Below, in pieces: positions 30,925-40,129 of a DNA stretch of 40,129 nt. Position numbers and translations under genes: made by a program. The stretch's first letter is position 1. The number at the start of each line of letters is the position of its first letter. Source of the DNA: Chara braunii (taxonomy: Eukaryota; Streptophyta; Charophyceae; Charales; Characeae); assembly GCA_003427395.1 (NCBI GenBank), contig BFEA01000135.1:701140-741268 (forward strand). The letters are read 5' to 3'. Under the pieces are notes generated by a model. The model ran no database searches and had not been told where the DNA came from. It worked only from the letters and a program-made list of their open reading frames with translations.

Positions 30925-31006
30925 ACCCAACAGGTTCCCATGTTTGTCGAACTCCTCAACCCGCGGTTTCAACAGTTCATGGGCGTATCAATTGAACCAC
31001 GCCCAC
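30925..31006 (-). mobile_element. tRNA-like head (copy 2), antisense and diverged
   Basis: Shares the CAGTTCATGGGYGTAYCAA block with 29466-29483. Its reverse complement has a degenerate A box, TGGTTCAATTGAT. An AAATAAAGGTAAAAATAAA-type tract lies to its right at about 31060-31088, like copy 1. The two copies bracket ~1.4 kb of GC-rich, gene-free sequence. Confidence 0.42.
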
Positions 31007-31631
31007 TGGTCCCCGCACACAACTCCGGTACCAGCGCTGTCGCCGTGCCCCGGGACCGATAAATGAAAATAAAGGTAAAAATAAAATATGAACGTCGGAA
31101 TCTGGTGCTCTGGGGAAGGGAGACCGCCAGTACCACTCTTAGTTCCGCCTGTCGGGCCTACAGATGGGCCGGCAATTAAACCAAGGGGGATAGCCCCGCC
31201 AGACCCTCAACCCCTCAGCATCTTCAGCCGCCCTGATATTCCATCGCCGCCAATCGTCCCCTCGATCCCTGTACCGTCGTTTTGAAAGTCCACTGCCGTT
31301 ACCAATAGTGCTAGTACCCAACGCTGAGGCAGACTATGACAAATTTCAATATAAGTTGTTGCCGCGCGCATGCGGGCCTACGGACCAGGCTCACGACTGT
31401 CGACCTATGGCGCCCGCCACTCATAAGGTCTGGCTCTGTCCACGACTGTCGTCCTCCCGCATCTACCGCGCGGAGGTCACCGCTCATATTCTATTTCCTC
31501 CCGCATGCTCCAACCAGCGCCTGAAAGCAAATATTATTGTCTGTTGACGTCTCCTGTATGAGCGTACACGCACCATGGTCACCTCAACATAGAGAAAACT
31601 CCTCCTAACTTTTAATCAAAATCACAATTTT

Positions 31632-31649
31632 GTCGGCGAAAGCGCCGAC
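31632..31649. other. Strong short hairpin
   Basis: GTCGGCG-AAAG-CGCCGAC, a perfect 7-bp GC-rich stem followed by TTTATAAC, within AT-rich DNA. It resembles a bacterial-type terminator stem but no gene is present; role unknown. Confidence 0.6.
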
Positions 31650-32865
31650 TTTATAACATCAAAATAAGAATTATCACGCACGCTCGAAATTGCGCGCCCA
31701 CACACTCTCTACTTTTACTCAACCGTTTAAGTCAGTGTGAAAAAAACGCAACTGTGACTCGCACAGTACACTCAAATGTCGAACAAAACTTATCTTCTGT
31801 CACTCGCAAACACTAGGGCGGATACCCTTGTAACGGTATTCGCGCCGACAACTTACCGGACCTTATTAAGCGACGTCCTCGTCTCATCGGATAATAAAAA
31901 AGCTATCAGTTCAACCCGAACTCCAAATGGTGACGAGAAAAGAACCAATCCGATTGGCCGACCGACTCCGTTCGAGTGGTTCACAGACAGTACCCAATAT
32001 GTCCCGCTGTTGCTAGGGTTTCAACTTGGGTCTCCTGCGCGCGCAGGTGTGCTGGATCAGTACTACAACATAAAGTTAATGCTGGGTAATTGCTGATAAT
32101 CCTCTCCCTTTGTCGTAGACATCTGTGGGTTCATCGTTGGGTGTCCTGTTTAGTCATCGTCCTGCCTGCAGGGTCATAACTTAGGACGCAGACCCTAACC
32201 GAGACCTTTCGACGACACCTTTGCCTTCGTCACACAATATTCACAAAAATATATATAACTTTCATCACATATCTCTCCTGCAGTCTAGTACAGTAGAGTC
32301 AGGTCTCCATCTTGGCCCACCATAGCCTAGTTGATCGAACAAGATCTACGGCCCACCGCGTTGTTATTTTAGCGTCAGTACCCTCGCTGGTTGCGCAATG
32401 ATGGGGATTCTCCTGATAAATCATATTATCAGGATTCACAAAAAAATGACTCGACTCTTATCCCTCCGACATCCCGCGGGAATAAGACTCTCTGAGGCGG
32501 CCACACCCCTCAAGCCTTACCCTTTGGTGAGACGTGGGCCTGCTGCCAGGTTGTGCCGGTCAGCAGCCCACACTAAGGGTTGCGCCCTAGCGATGCCAGA
32601 TTAACCCCTGGCTAGGTCTCGCATATACGTCTTAAGTTTAGCATCATAGTGACTGGACGGTGTGTCGCAATAATCTCAGGCATATTGCGGGACTACGCAG
32701 AGACCTGTCTCACTCAAAAGACAATTACTAGTTCTCTATATGACAATATAGGGAACCTGGCATCCTTTAAAAAAATAGCAAAAAATCACCGCCAGATTCA
32801 CAGGGCCGTGGCCTCCCACTTGATCAGAGTAAGGCTGACCACACATCTTACAGACATCTTTCAAA

Positions 32866-32932
32866 ATTTCACCAATTTGCGACCTTCCAAAATTTTACCA
32901 ATTTGCGACCTTCCAAAATTTCACCAATAATC
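32866..32932 (+). repeat. 26-bp tandem repeat, about 2.6 copies
   Basis: CAAAATTTCACC recurs at 26-bp spacing with linker AATTTGCGACCTTC. Confidence 0.9.
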
Positions 32933-33639
32933 CTGGTCTTTCTCGTTAAACTTGATCATCCAAAACTGTTGTCCATGCTGTTTCAAATAATTTATCCACC
33001 TTCCACTTTTGAAGGGGCATCAATCATAAAATATCACAACCACCTCTCTCATAGAGGAGAGTCAACCATAAAACACTCATTACTGAGGGACCACCTTATG
33101 GGTCATCGTCTCAATACAATAAATAACATTTGGCATGAAGAAGCATTCGAGTCTCGAAAGACTTATAAGTCCCTTGGGACTTTTCACACTTTTTCCCCCA
33201 ACGAACTGTGCTCCTCTTTCTTATACCCGAGCCTATTGTCTGTTCGTAGGCAGACTGCGTGAGTATACCAAGGAGTAGACAGTTTACTCATTCCACATTT
33301 ACAGAACACACGAGATACATCATGTACATCTCTCACATAAAAAATCATCATACATCAGGATAAATCCACACACGTGAGAGTGATAATGATCGTTAGATAA
33401 AGAAGTAACATCTAGTCTTTATTATGTATAGAGTTAGGATATCTCAACTCAAAAGGAACCGAAATAGCCCCAAAGCCACATACGTACTCAAAGTTGACCA
33501 ACCTTAACTAAAAGATGAGCAGAATAATCAATGTCTTAAAGTCAGTCTATCTTATAAGTTCCTTACCGGACCTTATTGCTAAACTCTCATTCGCTCTCTA
33601 AAATTTATCTCTTTGAATGATCCTGACCATTCAATAATA

Positions 33640-33673
33640 ATAATACTAGTAATAATAATAATAATAATAATCA
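33640..33673. repeat. (AAT)n microsatellite
   Basis: AATAATAAT repeats with one ACTAGT interruption. Confidence 0.9.
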
Positions 33674-35039
33674 TACATATATTGTAATGCTACATGTCGT
33701 AATAGAGAAGTAATAGTCAGGAATAAATAATGATACCATGAACAAGTTAACTTTTCCAACCATGAAGGCTTTCAAATGCATTAATAAAAAATATTATATT
33801 ATAATTTCCAAGGCTTTGACAGAAATATATTATGTCGAGGGGTAGTGTAAACCTTTCTCAAAGGTATAACATTTTATTCCCTGAGCCCCGCTCATGGATC
33901 AAGCCTCACTGCATCTCCCTCCGATTCCAGCATCTGCTCCTTGTAGACCCTTGCCAATAAGGTAGTCAACCTCACCATACATGCTCCGGGATGATATGTC
34001 CCTTCGCATGCAGATGAACCTACTTGACACAAAAGTAGTTGGGGATTCACCCCCTACCTCTCTGTGGCACGCAGTAATTGCCTCCCTCAAAGGCCATGAT
34101 CTGATACGGTTCAAACACTTTCCTCCTACTCAGTAGTAGTGTAGTCACCTCACCACTAAGATTAGATGACAACACCCCACTATGGACCAGGAATATTGTT
34201 TCGGCGTGGGTCTCACTACCACTTTCAAGACTAGGTTATAATTTCTTCAAAGTCACGCTTTAAGGAAATAATAACATAGGGTAAACAAATGGTCACTCCA
34301 TTCACCTCCGAATTGGCATCGGACGTGGGTTTTGTGTAACATTGCTAACCCCTTTTTAAAAGATCAACCCATGTATATAGAAAAAACAAAATGGCTATGA
34401 ATGAATAATTCTGAATAATTCAAATAGGCGCAGATCCAAACGGTTATACACAGGTAGAATAAATTTAGACAGATGGCTCATGCAGCTTGTCATAGATGAA
34501 TAAGACTCAGATAGATAACATCAAGCAAATAGTCTTATATGAGTCGACATTTAAATATACTTAAAAAAATCTGATGCGGATGGATGAATTTTATTGATAG
34601 ACTGAAAAGTATAACCTTAAAATGATACGCAAATGCTCAAATAGATGGGATGTTTATGACTTTTCCTCACGAAAGACCTTAGATAAGAAAATAATACATC
34701 TTTCTAAGCCAAGTTATTCCCTACCGCTAGCGTACTGTGATACTGCCATGACAACTTAGGCAACTCACTGACTATGTTAAAGCACCAAAGATCCTTGCTC
34801 GGGTAACCAATTATGCACAGTCGCATCAACTGCGAACGACGATCAGACGATGACATTGGATACACATAGCACCGTCCGTATTATTCTACGGTACCTCAAT
34901 CTGCAAACTTGTAACTGCAGTTGCTACTACTCATCACCAACTTAAATAATGCCACTAACAAAATTTGTCGTTTCTGCCTGGATCATCAGCCTGCACTTAA
35001 CCTGGGTTCGTTCTCTTAAGGACCCCGGTCGGCAGCCGA

Positions 35040-35059
35040 GATCCCCGAGAACGACGCCA
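35040..35059 (-). promoter_or_regulatory. Primer-binding site, tRNA-Asp type
   Basis: The minus strand reads TGGCGTCGTTCTCGGGGATC, two bases inside the LTR end (..CAACA, then GG). It matches the complement of the 3' end of plant tRNA-Asp, as I recall it, at 17 of 20 positions. This type of PBS is common in plant Ty3/gypsy elements such as Athila and fixes the element's orientation. Confidence 0.72.
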
Positions 35060-36219
35060 CCTGTTGAGCGCATCCGTCCCGCACGGGGACCCTCCCGGCC
35101 GCGTCACGCAGGATTTGGCATGACTTGTCGCGGATGAGCGCGTTGCCGACCCGGCCGAGTGCGCCAGCCGTACCTCTCACGCGCCCCTACGACAGGACAG
35201 GGTCACGCGAGGCACCGCTACCTCCACCTATGGGAGCTGTCACCATCCCTTAGATGGACGTATCCCCGCCGAGCTACTGAACCACATGCGAAAGCTGTTC
35301 ATATGCAATTGCATAGGTGGCCCAGCCGAGGGCGTTTCTCGTTCGCTGTACCATAGGGGGTACGCGCGGTCAAACGCCCGAAATCGAACCCGCACGCGAA
35401 TCGCCGACACTGGGGGGCTGAGGTCCCAAGCGCGATTCTACGTCGGTCGACTAAGACGTATCACACACACCACGCGTTACACCACTTTAAGACAATAACT
35501 CATGCATACACACACATACAAACAAAACAAAACACTCCAAGTCCCTTTGGTATCCGACCCATAACCTTCTGAGGTGAGAATCAGATTGTCACCGCGCGCT
35601 GGACTTGGTATAAGAGTCGCGCGAACACCCAACGCACATATATGTACATGTATATGGAAATATATAGAAGGTTATAAATATGTGACGATCACTTCTCACA
35701 ATCACAGTGGGATTCCTCTCAGCCATATATACTTAAGTGATCGTAGACAGTCGAATCCAAAGTTTGAAATACCAAACATACCTGCAATCACATCAAAGAT
35801 CCATATCAACAGAGCACACACTACACGGGGTCAACTTCAACCATTCTCTGCGCTCATACCCCTTTGCCTTATCCACACAAACCCCAACCTTTGTCCAACC
35901 TCCCAAAATAAAACACTCAGTCCTTTTTAAATGGTCATTCAATAAAGTCCGAGTAAAAACCCAAAAGAAACAGTTCAATCCACAGAGGCTAAGAACTTTA
36001 GGTTGAAAAGCAAGAATGAATTAGAGTTGAGTCGGAAACCGACCTGTCATCAAAAGATAACAGAAGATTATCTTTGTAGGATCAGCTTGAAGCTAGTCAA
36101 GCCTTGAATCAATCTGAATAAAGGTGACCTGCAATGCATCACAGGCCAGTACCCAAGACATGCTTGAGTGATCAAGAAATAATCCTCCTTATCTAACTAA
36201 CCTCTGATATCCATCTAAG

Positions 36220-36450
36220 AGTATAGGAAATTTCGACAGCATATCCCCTAAACAGAATGGATTGCCAGGTCTTTCATAGCTCAAAATACTCTAACTTTCT
36301 AAATTCTGCAAAATTTCGGCAGCGCTTCCCGTAGGAAAAGTGTCTTGCAAGAATTTCTACAAGTCCAAAAATGACTAACTCTTTCAGATTTGTAGAAATT
36401 TCGGCAGCGCTTCCCGTTGGAAAAGTGGACTGCCAGGATTTATACAAAGC
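36220..36450. repeat. Three ~85-bp hairpin modules, right LTR
   Basis: Counterpart of 24395-24625. Module 3 reads GGCAG..TTCC-CGTT-GGAA..CTGCC, keeping both stems despite loop and arm changes relative to the left LTR. Module 2 keeps CTTCC/GGAAAAG. Confidence 0.75.
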
Positions 36451-36864
36451 TGAAAACAAAAATGCAAGACAAAAATATACCTGGGATTAACTTCTAACAC
36501 CTGCTTGATAACTTAGGCTTAACATTAGTCTGCATTCCCTCCGAGTGAGACCATGAGCCAATGCTGATCCTAACCCTCAGCAGAGTCGGTCCTATCTCAT
36601 CCCAAGCTTCCCTCCCATCATTCATCTTATCTGCCTATAGCTCCAGCACTCAGCGAGCATCTAAAACAACTAACCTATCCAAAAAGAGAAGTCCCCGACT
36701 AGTCCCTGAAAAACACACACATGAGTGAGTACAACAAACATCTCCTACCAACCCTCAGGTTCCTTTCAGATCTCATAGTTCTTTCAGAAAACCTCGTTAT
36801 TCCCTTTTTACCCTTCCTTACATAGGACATAGGATCAACCAACCAAACTTATGGATGTGACTGA

Positions 36865-37280
36865 CCTGCCAGTTTATATGGCTAGGCCACACCAACTTAT
36901 GGTGCCCTAGTCTGGTAGTACAAATATACGTAGAGCATAGGACCAAATCACACCAACTTATGGTGTGACCAGTTTCTGCTTAGACGATTGACATAAGGTG
37001 TATAACCGGGCCGCACCAACTTATGACAAGGCTGATCATCTTGAACGTTCGGCATAAACAAAGAACTGAACCACCTCAACTTATGAGGGGTCCAGGCTCT
37101 GCCTAAACAAACGACGAAAGGCATATAATCAGAACACAACAACTTATATTGTGCCCTGACCAGCCTAAACACTGACATATCGCATAAAACTAGGCTACTC
37201 AACTTATGAGTAGTCTAGCCCTGCCTAAACTATAACAAACTCGTGTGACCGAACAACCTGCAACTTATGCGTTCGCCCGG
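36865..37280. repeat. Hairpin array A', right LTR
   Basis: Counterpart of array A at an offset of 11825; loops begin at about 36894, 36955, 37018, 37078, 37141, 37201 and 37262. Stems are largely as in array A, including the long CTAGGCTACTC stem near 37190. Confidence 0.92.
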
Positions 37281-37664
37281 CTTCCGCAACACAACTACAT
37301 CCAATAGATAGAATCACAATCAAATATTGTCTTCAGGCGAGTGGTCATGTCACCCCAACTCGTGAGGATCCCCACCCAAGCGTCGGTTATGTTTAGAAAA
37401 AGAAAATATCCAAACTTTATATGCCTCTCTGCTTTCGTGTTATCAAGGGCATAGGACCAACTACCCAACTTATGAATGAGCCAACCTGCCCAAAGTTACC
37501 ACACAATTTTTTATTGTTCATCTTCCTTCCCTCTGCCTTGTCTGCTACCGGCTTATATGGCTGGATCTCCCAACATATGGTGCCCAACCTGTCATGAATA
37601 TACATAATAATTAATGTATCACTTTGTATACTCTGATTCTCTTAGTGATGGCGGCTCATGACTT

Positions 37665-38060
37665 GACCACACCAATTTATGGTGTGAATAGTCTCGCCTG
37701 GAACAATAAAGCATAAGACTGAGCCACACCAACTTATGGTGTGGTCAGCTTCTGCCTAAGCAGTTGACGTAAGGCGTATGACCGGGTCCCACCAACTTAT
37801 GGTGAGACTGGTCAGCCTAAACTTTCGGCATACACAAGGAACGGGACTACCTCAACTTATGAGGAGCCCAGCCTTGCCTGAACAATGAAGAAAGGCATAT
37901 GACCAGACACAACAACTTATGTTGTGCCTGGTCAACCCATACAGTTACATATGGTGTAGAACTAGGCTACCCAACTCATGGGTAGTCTAGCCTGCCCAAT
38001 AACAAATAGAACATATGTGATCGACTGAGCAGCCCGCAAATTATGCATTCGCCGAGCCTT
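37665..38060. repeat. Hairpin array B', right LTR
   Basis: Counterpart of array B; the first loop is at 37674. Module 5 near 37914 reads CACAAC-AACTTAT-GTTGTG, restoring a sixth pair that is a C·C mismatch in the left LTR. Module 6 gains an eleventh pair (CTAGGCTACCC/GGGTAGTCTAG). In module 7 one arm has changed (GCA for GCG). Confidence 0.92.
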
Positions 38061-40032
38061 CGCCACATAATTACAATCCTCGTGTTGTCTAAATTCAATC
38101 AGCTAATCTTAATTATCAATAAATACTTGTCAATTTACTCAGCAAAGCAATATCCTGAACTTAAGCAAGCAAATCAATCAGATATCCTTTCTAGTCATAC
38201 CTACAGTCAGACAATAACACGAGGTTAATACAGTTTAAGGTTAGGATCACATGCGTAAAACGAAACTATACCTGAGTGTTCCCTGCCTCCAGAACCCCGC
38301 CTGGGTTCCGGCAGAGCTCCCGCAATCGGTGGGGCAACCTCCCACAGAGGCCTTGGCGCGGACCTACGGGTTGCAATCCCGCCTGCCGCCTTCCTCTGAG
38401 AACCAATAGACTAGACTTAGGCTGAGAAGGGCACAAGGAGGGGTTTCAGACGCTCGAGATACAAGGATGGGAGAGACTCAACTCTCAGGAGAGGGCCTTG
38501 AAACCTTTTATCTCCTGAGGGCCCCCCAATGATGGCCAAGTAGTAGCAGCTTGGTCAACCCTTGAAGCTATCCTGTCAAAAGTCAACCCTCCGTCGGCCT
38601 CCCAAATCACAGCACCGGCCTCCTTTCCTAACTCAACCACCCTTTTGAGTCCCAACACTCCTCCTCAGCTCAATTGCTGCTGCACAACAAGCTGTAGCAG
38701 TTGGCAACAGCCGGCGGCAGTATGCAGTAGTACGCGGCTACCAACAGTATGTAAGCAGCAACATGCAGCCACCATCTGTTGGCCGGAGTTTGTGCATAGT
38801 CAAAAGCAATAGCTGTGCACAGTAAAACAGAACAACAACCCTTTCTCACAGCATGTAGCACCTAGCAGAAGCAGCAGTACACAACAGTGTTCAGCAAGGA
38901 ACGACCCTTGCACAACAATAAGCCCTGGCCGTGCCCTGCACGACAACATCCCTTACCTCTGTAACAGCCCGCAGTTTATGTATTTGCGGACCACTGCTGT
39001 AGCCTCAGCAACCCCGGGTTCAGCAACACCCCCGACTCGCCGTTCAGCAGCCGTCCAGGCCACAACGTCCGTTCCGGCTTAGTAAGCAAGGAATACACCT
39101 CGCCCCTAAGCTCACAGTCATGCCCACCTAGTACTCCGCAACTGTACTGTGAAACCCAACAATGGGCACATATCAGAGCATGGTAATGCACGGCGATGGC
39201 AGCAGGAGTCCTTGGCGAAGACTCCATAAGCCGCATCGATCAACAAGTAGCTGTGACCATCGTGTTCAAACCGCAGTAACCGTCTTATAGCCGAGATACA
39301 ACCCGCTCACAACAACACTGGTCCTTGGGCGCCGCCAACCCCACAGATAACACAACTTAGTAATCTAGGTTGGCCATGATTCAACCTACACTGGTCGTGA
39401 CTCCCAAGACATAGCCGTGCCTCACTAGCGCAGCCTACGCCACTACCTACGATTGAAATGTGAAAATCGAACCACCTGCTGCCGGAATCACATCAGCAGC
39501 CCATCCTCCGACACCAATTATTAATCACAACAATAGTAGTAGTGGCGCCTCACATGCCCCTCACTCTACTCAACCTGGCGAGACGAGCCCAGTCTCTGTC
39601 AGACAGTACTTGGTCTGCTACTTGTTTCACGCCACTCTGATCATTAACATACGTAGTGCGGTCAGTAGGTGAACTTCCTACTCGTCCCCAACCGTGTTCT
39701 CAACCAGGTCACCAACTGCAGATAATCTTCTCCATCGCTGCCAATCAGTCCATTCACCCACAGCTCACTCGCCCTTACTCACTGTCTTTGCATGTTAGTG
39801 CCCCTTGCGGAGCTCCTAAAGATCTTACCATTCTCCTTGATCGAAATATGGTTGTTTCTCGCCGTAAGTACAGTCAGGTTCAGGCAGCCAGGCTGCAGCC
39901 CGTATAGTAACTCCTCATTCTTACTGTTGTCTGCCTCCCCCAACGGCCAACTTGTAAGACCCTTCTTGCTAGTTTTATGTCGCCCGCAATAGCCCTTTCC
40001 CTGCTACAGGCCTAACTAGACCGGGTAAGTGA

Positions 40033-40056
40033 CCTCTCTCTCTCTCTCTCTCTCTT

Positions 40057-40129
<73 letters not shown>
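40033..40129. repeat. (TC)n microsatellite at the window end
   Basis: TC dinucleotides with one TTTCCC interruption, continuing to the last base. It corresponds to 28205-28292 of the left LTR. Confidence 0.96.

Larger units (their letters stand above)
28305..35061 (-). other. Non-coding interior of the LTR element
   Basis: About 6.75 kb without any frame above ~130 codons and with no retroviral-type motif. It holds a duplicated segment (28.7-29.2 kb), an antisense U6-like sequence, two related tRNA-like segments with A-rich DNA to their right, a 26-bp tandem repeat and an AAT microsatellite. From 31.6 to 35.0 kb it is mostly AT-rich unique sequence. Confidence 0.65.
23236..40129 (-). mobile_element. 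Giant non-autonomous LTR retroelement (LARD-like), 3' side complete, 5' LTR cut by the window end
   Basis: A copy beginning TGTCGAGCGCATC at 23236 recurs as TGTTGAGCGCATC at 35062, with a constant offset of 11825-11826 for at least 5 kb. The bases just left of the right copy (35040-35059), read on the minus strand, match a tRNA-Asp-type primer-binding site. The element is therefore in minus orientation: the right copy is the 5' LTR and the left copy the 3' LTR. The interior has no gag, protease, RT, RNase H or integrase that I can see. Very long LTRs with a non-coding interior are the definition of large retrotransposon derivatives, which depend on an autonomous partner for proteins. LTRs differ by about 5-6% over the first 290 bp by eye, so the insertion is not recent. 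Confidence 0.78.
35062..40129 (-). repeat. LTR, right copy (5' LTR in element sense), truncated by the window end
   Basis: Direct repeat of 23236-28304 with no large insertion or deletion, beginning TGTTGAGCGC. The end lies outside the window, which stops in a TC repeat. Most differences from the left copy are single substitutions. Confidence 0.88.

Noticed and set aside
34983-34989. Second hammerhead core (CTGATGA near GAAAC on the minus strand)
   Set aside because: The intervening 8 nt cannot form stem II and no stem I or cleavage site is placed correctly.
28305-35061. Hidden gag-pol in the LTR element interior
   Set aside because: No frame above ~130 codons and no RT, RNase H, integrase or protease motif on either strand.

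Overview
The window reads as intergenic, repeat-dominated eukaryotic nuclear DNA with no intact protein gene that I can defend. Signs of a eukaryote are long (TC)n/(GA)n microsatellites, sequences resembling spliceosomal U2 and U6 snRNA, tRNA-derived SINE-like heads, MITE-like foldbacks, and an LTR retroelement primed by a tRNA-Asp-type site. A canonical group II intron domain V and the PBS type point to the green-plant (streptophyte) lineage. From memory only, the large decayed protein family at 13.5-17.3 kb resembles repeat-associated hypothetical proteins of the charophyte Chara braunii; I could not check this and hold it at low confidence.

Layout. 1-0.95 kb: TC/TG and GA/GGGA microsatellites with a duplicated unit. 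1.05-2.4 kb: antisense U2-like sequence, a foldback, a tRNA-headed SINE with a 26-bp triplication, and a second tRNA-like head. 2.4-5.6 kb: AT-rich DNA with a hammerhead-ribozyme-like motif, group II intron pieces of organellar type and a perfect 130-bp direct repeat. 5.6-9.4 kb: no recognised gene, with a triplicated ~230-bp unit. 9.4-11.55 kb: a decayed Ulp1/SENP-like (C48) protease gene on the minus strand, interrupted by two inverted MITE-like copies. 12.2-17.3 kb: a large decayed gene of unknown function whose middle part lies on the opposite strand, best explained by an intragenic inversion. 11.7-21.1 kb also carries about 35 copies of a 22-bp imperfect palindrome, which forms the termini of ~230-bp TIR elements and is the building block of an ~176-bp tandem array. 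21.1-23.2 kb: word-repetitive DNA.

23,236 to the window end is a giant non-autonomous LTR retroelement (LARD-like) in minus orientation. Two copies of at least ~5.06 kb, about 94-95% alike by eye at their left ends, flank a ~6.8-kb interior without gag or pol. The 20 bases beside the right copy match a tRNA-Asp primer-binding site at 17 of 20 positions.

The most unusual structure is inside those LTRs: two sub-arrays of seven ~61-bp modules. Most modules are a short hairpin with the same 7-nt loop (AACTTAT on the + strand). Stem sequence differs from module to module while base pairing is largely kept. The same seven-module order recurs ~780 bp away and again in the other LTR. A second hairpin family, three ~85-bp modules, lies about 0.5 kb upstream. 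These look like selected RNA structures or palindromic protein sites and are the best candidate for something undescribed.
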